Assembly: GCA_020636325.1 (NCBI GenBank)
Contig: JACJYC010000004.1
Location: 62,001 to 126,000 of the forward strand
DNA length: 64,000 nucleotides
Reading direction: 5' to 3'
DNA from: Lewinellaceae bacterium
Lineage (GTDB): Bacteria > Bacteroidota > Bacteroidia > Chitinophagales > Saprospiraceae
Below, in pieces: positions 50,206 to 58,751 of this stretch. Position numbers and translations under genes: made by a program. The notes below the pieces were generated by a model. That model searched no databases. It was not told the DNA's origin and worked only from the letters and a program-made list of their open reading frames with translations. The first letter of the stretch is position 1, and every line of letters starts with the position of its first letter.

Positions 50206-50931
50206 ATGAAAAAAATATTCTTTTTCCTGATGATCGCATCGCTGACCGGATTGAGCAAAGCCGACGCCCAGGACTGGTGGAAGAGCAAGATCAGGGGAGA
50301 AGGCCCGACCGTCACCCAGGATCTGGACCTGCCTGCATTTGAAGCCGTCAAGCTGTCGATGGATGCCGATGTTTATGTTCGTCAGGGTTCGCAGCAAAGC
50401 GTCCGCATCGAGGCCCAACAGAACATGATCGACAACATCAAAAAGGAAGTGGACGGCAAAACCTGGCGCATCACCACCGACCGCTGGGTTACCCGCCACG
50501 ATCCCATCAAGATCTACATCACGATCCCCAGGCTGACGGAAGCGTCGGTCAGCGGTTCCGGGAATCTGATGGGAGAAACGGCCTTTTCCGGCTCCGACCG
50601 GTTCTACACGGGCGTTTCCGGCTCCGGCAACGTCAAGCTGGAGATTACCTGCGATGAACTGGAGGCCAGGGTCAGCGGCTCGGGCAATGTCCGCCTGGCG
50701 GGCTCTACGGGTTCTCTGATGGCCAAAATTTCCGGCTCCGGCAACATCAAGGCCGAGGACCTGGCCGCAAAAACATGCAATGTCCAGGTATCCGGTTCCG
50801 GGAATTCTTCGGTGAACGTGAGCGATGAACTGGATGTGAAGATCTCCGGCTCGGGGGATGTGAGCTATAAGGGGCGTCCCAAAGTGAATTCCAGGATCTC
50901 CGGCTCGGGCGACCTCGTTTCCAGGAATTAA
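50206..50931 (+). CDS. DUF2807 (head GIN domain) secreted protein with SGSG repeats
   Basis: 241 residues with a Sec signal ending KADAQD. The mature protein contains the DUF2807 right-handed beta-helix pattern: eight spaced SGSG(N/D) turns (VSGSGNLMGE, VSGSGNVKLE, VSGSGNVRLA, ISGSGNIKAE, VSGSGNSSVN, ISGSGDVSYK, ISGSGDLVSR) on a VKLSMDADVYVRQG base. Such proteins are widespread in Bacteroidota and thought to be envelope or matrix proteins. Function unknown. A strong terminator at 50960 follows. Confidence 0.92.
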   Translation: MKKIFFFLMIASLTGLSKADAQDWWKSKIRGEGPTVTQDLDLPAFEAVKLSMDADVYVRQGSQQSVRIEAQQNMIDNIKKEVDGKTWRITTDRWVTRHDPIKIYITIPRLTEASVSGSGNLMGETAFSGSDRFYTGVSGSGNVKLEITCDELEARVSGSGNVRLAGSTGSLMAKISGSGNIKAEDLAAKTCNVQVSGSGNSSVNVSDELDVKISGSGDVSYKGRPKVNSRISGSGDLVSRN

Positions 50932-50959
50932 TACAGTCGTACTAACCAATCATACAAAG

Positions 50960-50989
50960 GCCGCCGGATGAACCGGCGGCTTTTTTTGT
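50960..50989 (+). terminator. Intrinsic terminator after the GIN-domain gene
   Basis: GCCGCCGG (50960-50967) and CCGGCGGC (50973-50980) flank a 5-base loop, followed by seven T residues. Confidence 0.9.
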
Positions 50990-50998
50990 TTACGTTAT

Positions 50999-51006
50999 TA
51001 TCTTTG
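50999..51006 (+). promoter_or_regulatory. -7 box (TATCTTTG) for the lipoprotein gene at 51030
   Basis: TATCTTTG lies 23 bp before the ATG; the -33 box is not clear. Confidence 0.4.
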
Positions 51007-51029
51007 CGGCCTAAATCTGTTTCCAACTT

Positions 51030-51539
51030 ATGCGTAAGCACTTACCACTATTATGGGTACCGGTTTTCGGGCTGCTTTCCGCCTGTTCGGGAGACCGCGC
51101 TTCCGAAAACGGCGAACAGGGGCCGCAAAAGCCGCTGACCGAGATCCTGCCGGGCACCTGGGAGAGCGTGACCATCAACGTCCGGGTCAATTCCGTGGAA
51201 AATATGGACTCTACCGCCTATTTCAGCATCCCGGAATCGGATTGGAAGGACCTGTACATGGTCAAACCGCCGAAGGTCTTTTTTGAACCCGGCAACAAAT
51301 ACCGCCGGGAACACCGCAATTTCCAGGATTCGATCATCAGCATGAGCCGCGGCATGTGGAACGTCTTCGGCGATACCCTGATGATGATCGAAAAGGACGC
51401 TACGTACCAGTATTTTGTCAAACGCGGAAACGGCCTGGTCACCTTTTCCACCCTGATGGACTGGGACGGCGACGGCCAGGATGACGATGAATACGAGGAG
51501 GTGAAGCGGAAGGTGAGCATTTCTACGGGGGGGAATTGA
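51030..51539 (+). CDS. Small lipoprotein, lipocalin-like, unknown function
   Basis: 169 residues with lipobox LLSAC at about 19. The mature chain begins SGDRASENGEQGPQKPLTEI, then GTWESVTINVRVNSVENMD, a first strand typical of Bacteroidota lipocalin-like lipoproteins. Asp/Glu-rich turns (DWDGDGQDDDEYEEV) recall a calcium-binding DxDxDG loop at about 150-160. Otherwise nothing names a function. A GTT-rich minisatellite starts at the stop. Confidence 0.75.
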   Translation: MRKHLPLLWVPVFGLLSACSGDRASENGEQGPQKPLTEILPGTWESVTINVRVNSVENMDSTAYFSIPESDWKDLYMVKPPKVFFEPGNKYRREHRNFQDSIISMSRGMWNVFGDTLMMIEKDATYQYFVKRGNGLVTFSTLMDWDGDGQDDDEYEEVKRKVSISTGGN

Positions 51540-51716
51540 GGTTGGTTATTGTTGTTTGTTGTTGTTTGTTGTTGTTTATTGTTGTTTGTTGTTGTTTATT
51601 GTTGTTGTTTATTGTTGTTTGCTCCGCCCGTCAACTTCGCCATAGGCTTCGTTGCCCGGTGGCCGAAGCCTCGGCGAAGGCGGGTTTATTGTTGTTTATG
51701 GGGTTATGATTGTTTC
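51540..51716 (+). repeat. TTGTTGTTTATTG minisatellite with embedded hairpin
   Basis: GTTGTTTATTGTTGTTTGTT units follow the stop codon; a hairpin with two stems (CTTCGCC 51635-51641/GGCGAAG 51673-51679 and AGGCTTCG/CGAAGCCT) sits within, and the array resumes to 51716. The sense strand is G/T-rich. Confidence 0.88.
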
Positions 51717-51785
51717 TCCCGGCAAACCGGCCGATGGTTTGGAATATAGGCGGGGTTGTTGGAATCGGGAACGGAATAAGTGAGC

Positions 51786-52322
51786 ATGGAATACTTGTTT
51801 AAAACGCAGCGACTGGGATTCCGGCCCTGGCGGGAGTCGGATCTGGAGCCGTTGGCGGCCCTGAATGCCGACCCGGTGGCGATGGAATACTTTCCCGCCA
51901 CGTTGACCCGGGATGAAACGGCGGCGATGATCGCCCGGTTCAGCGCCCATTTTGAGGAACACGGTTATTGCTTTTTTCCGGTCGACCTGCTGAAAACCGG
52001 GGAATGCATCGGGTTTATCGGGATTTCCAACCCGCGGTTTGAAAGTTATTTCACCCCGTGCGTGGAGATCGGCTGGCGGTTGTCCCGGTCGGTTTGGGGG
52101 ATGGGGTTGGCCACGGAAGGCGCCCGGGCGTGCCTGGAATATGCCTTTTCAAATTTCGATATCCCCAGGATTTATTCGTTTACATCCGTTCATAACCACC
52201 GCTCCCAAAGGGTCATGATCAAGGCCGGCATGGAGCAGATCGGTGAATTTGACCACCCAAGTATCCCGGAAGGACATTGGTTGCAGCGGCATGTGCTGTA
52301 TTGTCTGGAGAGAAAGCCGTAA
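51786..52322 (+). CDS. GNAT acetyltransferase, RimJ/RimL type
   Basis: 178 residues from ATG 51786 (a GTG at 51780 is less likely). Motif order fits RimJ-like protein or amino acid N-acetyltransferases: TQRLGFRPWRESDLEPLAAL at the N-terminus, GECIGFIGIS, VEIGWRLSRSVWGMGLATEGARACLEYAF with the acetyl-CoA loop, and FTSVHNHRSQRVMIKAGM. The target amino group is not predictable. Single gene in a repeat-rich region. Confidence 0.92.
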   Translation: MEYLFKTQRLGFRPWRESDLEPLAALNADPVAMEYFPATLTRDETAAMIARFSAHFEEHGYCFFPVDLLKTGECIGFIGISNPRFESYFTPCVEIGWRLSRSVWGMGLATEGARACLEYAFSNFDIPRIYSFTSVHNHRSQRVMIKAGMEQIGEFDHPSIPEGHWLQRHVLYCLERKP

Positions 52323-52700
52323 GTCGTATCGGCCCTTTTGCGATTTGGCATCTTTAACCTTTCAACTTTATCCTTTAACCTTGACATAGCGGACCTGACG
52401 GCCCGCGCGGTCGTTGTAAAGTCGAAACATCGCCTTACCGTTCGCCAGAGGCTGCGCCTCGCTGCGGATACCCTCAAGTCTCCGACTTGCGAAATGAATG
52501 AAAACTTGTTCCATCGGATCAGGGCGCCCGGGCCATCACATACCGGCCCTACAGGCCGGAAACGTAAAAACAACCGATTGCTACCGACATAGCGGACCTG
52601 ACGGCCGCGGTCGTTGTAAAGTCGAAACACCGCCTTACCGTCACCCGTCGCCATATCCGGGACGGCTGGCGCTCACCACACGCCGCGGCGGCATGTCACC
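52323..52700 (+). repeat. Cluster of family D repeats and MITE end copy
   Basis: Two direct copies of a sequence beginning GACATAGCGGACCTGACGGC lie at 52383-52441 and 52586-52641, each ending in GTCGAAACAYCGCCTTACCG. Between them (52535-52563) is a 29-bp copy of the right end of the MITE-like element at 45636. No reading frame is credible here. Confidence 0.75.
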
Positions 52701-53477
52701 ATCACAGTCTTCCGCTAATGAAGCGTAAAATGATATTGGTGTTAAAAAATAACAGTCAAAAGTTCATTGAAACGATTTAGCAGCAATGGGCAAAGCTGAG
52801 TTCAAATCCAATGAGAGTGGCACTGTTTAGAACTGGAAGTACAATGGAGTGCCTTGTCAAACGTTTAATAGTTTAATCAGATGAGCGATTAATGGGCCTT
52901 TCACACAGCTCTGCGAGACTCAAAAGCTGGAAGTGTGGTGTCTGATGCCAGGCTGTAAAGTTTCAGAACAGAACACTGTCGCGCCTCTGGGATATCTATC
53001 AAGCGATGACTCCGGTCTCCTAGAAGGCATGGGCAAGCCACAGGTCAATACATGCCGCGCTTTCTCATTCGTGTTCATTAGATCAGGCCATTGGGAGGAT
53101 CGCCTGGCAGAAGCAGCCACCACAAATGATTTGCTGGACGTGGCAAGACGTTTTTGCAATGGACCAGAGGATCAGTGGGCGTTTGCATAAAGCTACAGCC
53201 CTCCTGTTGGAAGCCATCACAGTCAAAATATCAGAAGGCGAACTATGGCTAAGACCGTGTCATCAGTTACAATCCACTCAAAGGATGGCAACTATTCATC
53301 ACCAATGTGATACGCTGCTTTGAATTTGTAGAGGCCTCGTCAGGCGGCATTTTGTTCAAGCCATGCATCCGGAAGCATTTACCTGAACCTTGTGAACAAG
53401 CAATCCATTCAAGCAACCGTTCAAAAATTTTTATTCCTGGTCTTATCCTGAATCCGCCTTTTTTTCCATGTATTTTT
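52701..53477. other. Gene-free segment of unexplained sequence
   Basis: About 780 bp with no repeat units and no credible ORF (longest frames 85 residues on + at 52933-53190 and 79 on - at 52920-53159, neither family-like). By eye it is more A/T-rich and differently composed than the genes around it. I do not recognise tmRNA, RNase P, 6S or SRP motifs. It could be degraded foreign DNA or a structured RNA. Confidence 0.4.
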
Positions 53478-53812
53478 ACACATCCAGCATCCAGCACCAG
53501 CAACAAGCCTCCCGTCCGCCATAGTCCCAAGGCGACGGCTGGCGCAACCACCACGCCGCGGCGTGGCAGCATCCAGTCACCAGTTCCATATCCAGTCACC
53601 AGTCACCAGCATCCAGTCACCAGCATCCTCCGTCCGCCATAGACCCAAGGCAACAGCGTGGCAGCCCCAGTATCCAGCAACCAGCAACCAGCATAATCCA
53701 GCATCCAGCAACGACGTCGCAGCATCCAGCAACAGCATCCAGCCTCCCCCGTCCGCCATAGCTCCATTAAAGCGACGGCTGGCAGCACCTTCACTCCCCA
53801 AATTCCACACTT
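53478..53812 (+). repeat. CCAGCATCCAG minisatellite with three family C hairpins
   Basis: CAGCATCCAGTCACCAG-type units are interrupted at 53512, 53630 and 53748 by copies beginning CCGTCCGCCATAG, followed by a GGCGACGG-like arm that pairs with the first arm with one bulge. It ends upstream of the TonB receptor start. The polarity is C-rich on the + strand, unlike the arrays that follow stop codons. Confidence 0.85.
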
Positions 53813-53876
53813 CAGTCCAAAAAATTGGATTTTCCCTCTCCTCAGGCTTAATTTTGGTCCCATCAAACTATGCGTG

Positions 53877-56045
53877 ATGAACCGAATCGGAATCCTGTTG
53901 CTCGTGTTTTCTTTCGTCCAATCCGGCCTGGCGCAGACCCGGATAAAGGGCCTGGTTACGGATAACCATGCCGAACCGCTGGTCGGCGCCAACGTCTTCC
54001 TGGACGGCACCTACGACGGAGCAACCACAGAAGCCGACGGCACCTTCGATTTCCAAACCGATGAGACCGGCCCGCAGACCCTTTTGGTGACCTATCTGGG
54101 GTACGACAGCATCGCCATGCACGTGGAACTGACCGGGCAACCGCTGGATCTGCGCCTGAAACTCAGGGAAAAAGCCGCCGCCCTCGACGAGATCGTCATC
54201 TCCGCCGGTTCGATCGAAGCGGCCAACGACCGGAAAAAGGCCGTTGTTCTGTCGCCCATCGACATTGCCCTCACCGCCAGCGCAACTGCCGATATCGCGG
54301 GGGCCATCGCTACCTTGCCCGGTGTGACGCGAAACGGCGAATCCGGCCGGATCCTCGTCAGGGGCGGGGCGGCCTACGAAACCAAAACCTTTATGGATGG
54401 CATGCTGGTCCAGAAGCCGTACAGCAATTCGGTGGACAACCTTCCGGCCCGCAACCGGTTTTCACCATTCCTGTTCAAGGGGACCCAGTTCTCCACCGGA
54501 GGGTATTCCGCCGAATACGGGCAAGCCATGTCGTCCGCGCTCATCCTGAACACAGAGGACCTGGCGCCGCAATCCACGACGGGTGTGACCCTGCTGTCGC
54601 TCGGCGGCGGACTGGCCCGGACCAAACGCTGGGACAACTCCTCGCTCTCCCTGAGCGGAACGTATACCAACCTGGCGCCCTATTTCGCACTGGTCAAGCA
54701 AGACCTCGACTGGATCGCTCCGCCGCAATCGCTGGGTGCGGAGGCGGTTTTCCGGACCAAAACCAGTGAAACGGGCATGCTCAAGACCTATGCCACGGGG
54801 TCCCGGTCCTTTATGCGTCTCCAATACCCCGACCCTTCAAATCCCATTGAGCTGACCCCGCTGAAGATGCGCGGCGACAACGTTTACGCCAATGTATCCT
54901 ACAAGGAAGACCTGGGCCATGACTGGATCCTGTTCGGCGGAACAGCTTACACGTATTTTGAAAATGCCGTTGATGCCGATTTCAGCAATACGGCCACGGA
55001 GCAATCCGTTCAGACCAGGCTGGCACTGTCCCGGTATTTCACCAATCGCGTCAAACTCAAATTCGGCGCCGAATATTGGCGGAACGGCTTCAACGAAACC
55101 TATGCCGACGCCAATACAGGGACCTTCAATACCCAACTCCGGGAGGATTTCACCGCCGGGTTTGCAGAAGCGGAAATGCTGCTGTCAGCCAGGTGGGCCG
55201 GCCGGGCCGGCATCCGCGCCGAACATTCGGCTTTGATCGGCAAGACCAACCTGGCGCCGCGCCTTTCGCTGGCTTACCTGTTTGATAACCGGGAGCAGAT
55301 CTCCTTCGCCTTCGGCCGCTTTTACCAGACGCCGGAGAACGAACTGATGCGCCGCAACACCAATCTCCGGTTCGAATCGGCGGACCATTATATGCTGAAT
55401 TACCAGCGCATCAAGAACGGGCTGACCTTCCGGGCCGAAGCCTATTACAAACAATATCACGACCTGGTTAAAACCGACCCGGCGACCTTCCTGGCCGATA
55501 ACCGGGGTAAAGGGTACGCCCGGGGGCTCGATGTCTTTTTCCGGGACCAGAAGACCTTCAGAAATGCGGATTACTGGATCTCCTATTCCTACCTGGATAC
55601 CAAACGGGATTACCTGGATTTTCCGGTGGAAGCGACGCCGCATTTCGCTTCAAAACATAATTTTTCCCTGGTGTATAAAAAATGGATGCCGAAGCTCAAT
55701 ACGGCTTTCGGGGCAACCTACAGCTACGCTTCCGGCAGGCCCTACAACGACCCCAACGAAGAAGTGTTCATGAACGGGCGGACAGCCGACTATCACGACC
55801 TCAGCATCAACGGCAGTTACCTGACCAATATAGCCGGTCACTTCACGGTCATCTATTTTTCGGCGACCAACGTGCCCGGTTTCAAACAAACCTTCGGGTA
55901 TCAATTCAGCCCCAATCAGAATAACGACGGCGTGTACCAGTCGCGCGCCATTCAACCGCCTGCCCGGCGCTTTTTCCTGATCGCCGTGATCCTGTCCATC
56001 GGCCAGCAATACAACGCCGGGGAGATCACAACCGACGATATCTGA
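53877..56045 (+). CDS. TonB-dependent outer-membrane receptor
   Basis: 722 residues from ATG 53877 (a GTG lies just before). Signal peptide ends SGLAQ. Residues about 22-105 are a CarboxypepD_reg-like domain (IKGLVTDNHAEPLVGANVFLDG...LVTYLGYDS). The plug follows: EIVISAGSIEAAN, IAGAIATLPGVTRNGESGRILVRGGAAYETKTFMDG. The rest is a 22-stranded-type barrel. No SusD gene follows, so the ligand is unlikely to be a classical Sus glycan; iron complexes, vitamins or peptides are possible. A TPR protein and a LytS/LytTR pair follow and may regulate it. Confidence 0.93.
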   Translation: MNRIGILLLVFSFVQSGLAQTRIKGLVTDNHAEPLVGANVFLDGTYDGATTEADGTFDFQTDETGPQTLLVTYLGYDSIAMHVELTGQPLDLRLKLREKAAALDEIVISAGSIEAANDRKKAVVLSPIDIALTASATADIAGAIATLPGVTRNGESGRILVRGGAAYETKTFMDGMLVQKPYSNSVDNLPARNRFSPFLFKGTQFSTGGYSAEYGQAMSSALILNTEDLAPQSTTGVTLLSLGGGLARTKRWDNSSLSLSGTYTNLAPYFALVKQDLDWIAPPQSLGAEAVFRTKTSETGMLKTYATGSRSFMRLQYPDPSNPIELTPLKMRGDNVYANVSYKEDLGHDWILFGGTAYTYFENAVDADFSNTATEQSVQTRLALSRYFTNRVKLKFGAEYWRNGFNETYADANTGTFNTQLREDFTAGFAEAEMLLSARWAGRAGIRAEHSALIGKTNLAPRLSLAYLFDNREQISFAFGRFYQTPENELMRRNTNLRFESADHYMLNYQRIKNGLTFRAEAYYKQYHDLVKTDPATFLADNRGKGYARGLDVFFRDQKTFRNADYWISYSYLDTKRDYLDFPVEATPHFASKHNFSLVYKKWMPKLNTAFGATYSYASGRPYNDPNEEVFMNGRTADYHDLSINGSYLTNIAGHFTVIYFSATNVPGFKQTFGYQFSPNQNNDGVYQSRAIQPPARRFFLIAVILSIGQQYNAGEITTDDI

Positions 56046-56086
56046 CCGCATTTATTAATAACATCCGCTAAATCAATTACCTTACC

Positions 56087-56743
56087 ATGAAACGACTTCT
56101 GATCGTCCTAGCGCTTATCCTCTCGTTCGCGAGCCTGACCTCCGCCCAAAACGCCAAATACAAGCAGGCGATGACCAAAGCCAGGGTCCAGCTCGATTCG
56201 GCGCAAACCGCTGAACAGTTCCTGGCCGCGGCCAACGCTTTTGCCCGCATCGGCGGGGCGGAGAAAGGGGAATGGCTGCCGGCGTATTATGAATCCTACA
56301 GCCAGGTGATGGCCGCTTTCCAGCTCCTCCAATCGGAGCACGCCAAAGGCTCGGAGGCGCTCAATGCCGCCCAATCCGCTCTGGACCGCGCCGCATCGCT
56401 GAAAGGCGACGAATCCGAGCTCGGCGTGTTGAAAGCCTACCTCATCATGGGCCGGGTTTCGGAAAATCCGATGACCAACGGCCAGACGATGACCCCCCAA
56501 TTCTTTGAAACCCTGACCAAGGCCGGGGAAGCCAATCCGGACAACCCGCGCGTGCCGCTCCTGCAGGCCATTTATACCATGAACATGCCCGAATTTTTCG
56601 GAGGAGGCGTGGAAAAGGCCAGGCCCATTTTTGAAAAAGCCAAAACGCTTTTTGCCAGTGCGGAAAAACCGGCCGACGAATTAGCGCCGTCCTGGGGCAG
56701 AGAGACGTATGCCTATTTTGCGAAAGCCCTGGATTTGAAATGA
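56087..56743 (+). CDS. Secreted TPR-like helical protein
   Basis: 218 residues with a Sec signal (LIVLALILSFASLTSAQ). The mature chain is all helix with TPR-like spacing: QLDSAQTAEQFLAAANAFAR, LNAAQSALDRAASLKGDESE, AYLIMGRVSEN, PRVPLLQAIYTMNMPEFFGG and KARPIFEKAKTLFAS. It lies 41 bp behind the TonB receptor and just before the sensor kinase, so it may be a periplasmic partner of either. No catalytic motif. Confidence 0.8.
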   Translation: MKRLLIVLALILSFASLTSAQNAKYKQAMTKARVQLDSAQTAEQFLAAANAFARIGGAEKGEWLPAYYESYSQVMAAFQLLQSEHAKGSEALNAAQSALDRAASLKGDESELGVLKAYLIMGRVSENPMTNGQTMTPQFFETLTKAGEANPDNPRVPLLQAIYTMNMPEFFGGGVEKARPIFEKAKTLFASAEKPADELAPSWGRETYAYFAKALDLK

Positions 56744-56798
56744 TCCGCGGGATTGAACCGGTAACCGGTACTTCACCGGACTGAACTGAATTTGCACC

Positions 56799-57863
56799 AT
56801 GGAAACAGCCGGCAACATACCATCGGGAACCAGGCGATTTCTGTTGGAAACCGTCAAACTTTGGCTGATCGGCGGCGTCATCATGACCCTGATCATCGGC
56901 AACCCCGCCAATTTGTACGAGAAAGGGATCCTGCTGAAATCGTTCCTCATCAACGGCCTGGCGACCGTCGTGTTCTGGCAGGGGAACGCCTACCTGAGCA
57001 ACCTGCCCGACCGGTGGATCAATTGGGTGGACGCTCCCTTCAAACGCCTGTTGCTGACCCTGGGCATTATGATCGTTTTTACCACGGCGGCGTCCGTAAT
57101 GATCACCTGCCTGTATTACACGGAAATTTACGGGTGGGATTTGCGGACCTTCTTTGCCAGGTTGGATATCGGCGCCGTACTGCCGACGCTGATCATCACC
57201 TTCGGCATTTCTGCATTCATGCACGGCAGAGGGTTTCTGTTGGAATTGAAAAGGTCGATAGTGGAAGCGGAAAGCCTCAAAAAGCAGCAATTGGAGGCCC
57301 GGTATGAGGCGCTCAAGAACCAGGTCAATCCCCATTTCCTGTTTAACAGCCTCAATGTGCTGTCGGGGCTGGTGCACAAGGATGCCGACGAATCCGAACG
57401 GTTCATCCACCGGTTGTCTTCCGTACTGCGGTACATTCTGGAAAGCAAAGACCGGAATACGGTGAGCCTGGAGGAGGAGTTGCAGATGCTGGACGCCTAC
57501 CTGTCCATGATGAAGATCCGTTTTGGAGAAGGTTTCCGGTACGTTATCGATGCGCCGGATCCGGCCGGGTACGAAATCGCCCCCTTGTGCCTGCAGATGT
57601 TGGTGGAAAACGCGCTCAAACACAATGAAACGTCGAAACAACACCCCCTGGAGATCGGCATTTTCCTGGATGGGGAATCCTATATCCACGTCCGGAACAA
57701 CCTTCGCAAAAAGGAGCAGATCCAGGCCTCATCCGGGATCGGGCTGGCCAATATCCGGTCCCGGTACCAGTTTTTGACCGATCGCAAGGTCAGGGTCGCC
57801 GAATCTGACGGGGAATTCTCGGTCGGCATACCTTTGATCAGCGCAAAACAACCGGCTCTATGA
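56799..57863 (+). CDS. LytS/YehU-type sensor histidine kinase
   Basis: 354 residues. Four transmembrane segments within about 20-140 (LWLIGGVIMTLIIG, FLINGLATVVFW, LLLTLGIMIVFTTAASVMI, VLPTLIITFGISAF). The His_kinase domain follows: NPHFLFNSLNVLSGL with the phospho-accepting His179, and the GHKL ATP site CLQMLVENALKHNE with GIGLANIRSRYQ. There is no recognisable sensor domain beyond the membrane helices. The stop overlaps the response regulator start by 4 bp. Confidence 0.95.
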   Translation: METAGNIPSGTRRFLLETVKLWLIGGVIMTLIIGNPANLYEKGILLKSFLINGLATVVFWQGNAYLSNLPDRWINWVDAPFKRLLLTLGIMIVFTTAASVMITCLYYTEIYGWDLRTFFARLDIGAVLPTLIITFGISAFMHGRGFLLELKRSIVEAESLKKQQLEARYEALKNQVNPHFLFNSLNVLSGLVHKDADESERFIHRLSSVLRYILESKDRNTVSLEEELQMLDAYLSMMKIRFGEGFRYVIDAPDPAGYEIAPLCLQMLVENALKHNETSKQHPLEIGIFLDGESYIHVRNNLRKKEQIQASSGIGLANIRSRYQFLTDRKVRVAESDGEFSVGIPLISAKQPAL

Positions 57864-58627
57864 AAGTGGTGATCGTTGAAGACGAAGAGCTGGCGGTTGA
57901 AGTGCTGATCCGGCAAATCAAACGGGTGGAACCGGGCGCGGAACTGCTGGCCGTATTGGATTCGGTGCAGGCTGCCGTGGCGTGGTTCCGGGAGCACCCG
58001 ATGCCCGATCTCGCGTTCTTCGATATCCAGCTGAACGACGGCCTGAGTTTCAGGATCTTTGAATTGACAGACGTAACCTGCCCGGTCATTTTTACCACAG
58101 CCTATGATTCGTACGCGCTGAAGGCCTTCAAGGTCAACAGTGTGGATTATCTGCTGAAACCGGTCGGGGAGCCGGAGCTGGCGAAGGCCCTCGACAAATT
58201 GCGCCTGCTCCGCGGCCATGCGGCGCCCGACATGGGGGTGATGAAACAGGTACAGGAAATGCTGCAATCCCTGGATCAGAACCGGTACAAGGGCCGCTTT
58301 CTGGTAAAAGTGGGCGACCAGCTGATCGCCGTACCCGTTGCCGATATTGAATATTTTTACGGCGAGAACAAGGTGGTCTGGCTAAAACACCGCAACGGCC
58401 GGAAATATGTCGTCGACCACACCCTTGAAACCTTGACCGGCCTGCTGGACCCAACCCGGTTTTTCCGCCTGAACAGGAAGTATATCACGACCTTCAACGC
58501 CATCAGACAGGTTACAGCCTATTCCAACAGCCGCCTGAAGATCACCCTCACCGACCCGCCGGATGGGGATCCGATCCTGGTCAGCCGGGAAAAGGCCGAG
58601 GATTTCAGGAAATGGCTGGATGGCTGA
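57860..58627 (+). CDS. LytTR-family response regulator
   Basis: 255 residues, ATGA-coupled to the kinase. The receiver domain has the acidic pocket VEDEE, phospho-accepting Asp55 in DLAFFDIQLNDG, and the switch Lys in LLKPVGE. The C-terminal 100 residues are a LytTR DNA-binding domain (FLVKVGDQLIAVPVADIEYF, KYVVDHTLETLTGLLDPTRF, FRLNRKYITTF). This is a typical Bacteroidota two-component pair. Likely targets include the adjacent TonB operon; this is inference from the gene order. Confidence 0.96.
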   Translation: MKVVIVEDEELAVEVLIRQIKRVEPGAELLAVLDSVQAAVAWFREHPMPDLAFFDIQLNDGLSFRIFELTDVTCPVIFTTAYDSYALKAFKVNSVDYLLKPVGEPELAKALDKLRLLRGHAAPDMGVMKQVQEMLQSLDQNRYKGRFLVKVGDQLIAVPVADIEYFYGENKVVWLKHRNGRKYVVDHTLETLTGLLDPTRFFRLNRKYITTFNAIRQVTAYSNSRLKITLTDPPDGDPILVSREKAEDFRKWLDG

Positions 58628-58698
58628 GGATTACTAAGCGAGCCTGGCCCCAAGGACAGGCCGATTGGTAAGCCGGATCGGATCGGTTCATATTGACA

Positions 58699-58742
58699 GG
58701 CTTCTCAATCCCTGCCTGCCGGCTACGGGCTTAAGAATCCGG
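58699..58742 (-). repeat. Dispersed hairpin repeat, family A, copy 2
   Basis: Inverse of 8344-8395 minus 8 central bases; identical over the outer 17 bp on one side and nearly so over the 27 bp on the other. It lies in the convergent gap between the response regulator and lipA. Confidence 0.75.
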
Positions 58743-58751
58743 CTGCCGTTG

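Noticed and set aside
53478..53812. Possible CRISPR or attachment array
   Set aside because: Units are short, imperfect and mixed with hairpin elements; there are no regular spacers.
53307..53877. Small + strand frames over the CCAGCATCC array
   Set aside because: They are repeat translation with no start signal or family pattern.
56445..57689. 414-residue frame on the - strand
   Set aside because: Antisense to the sensor kinase with its NPHFLFNS motif.
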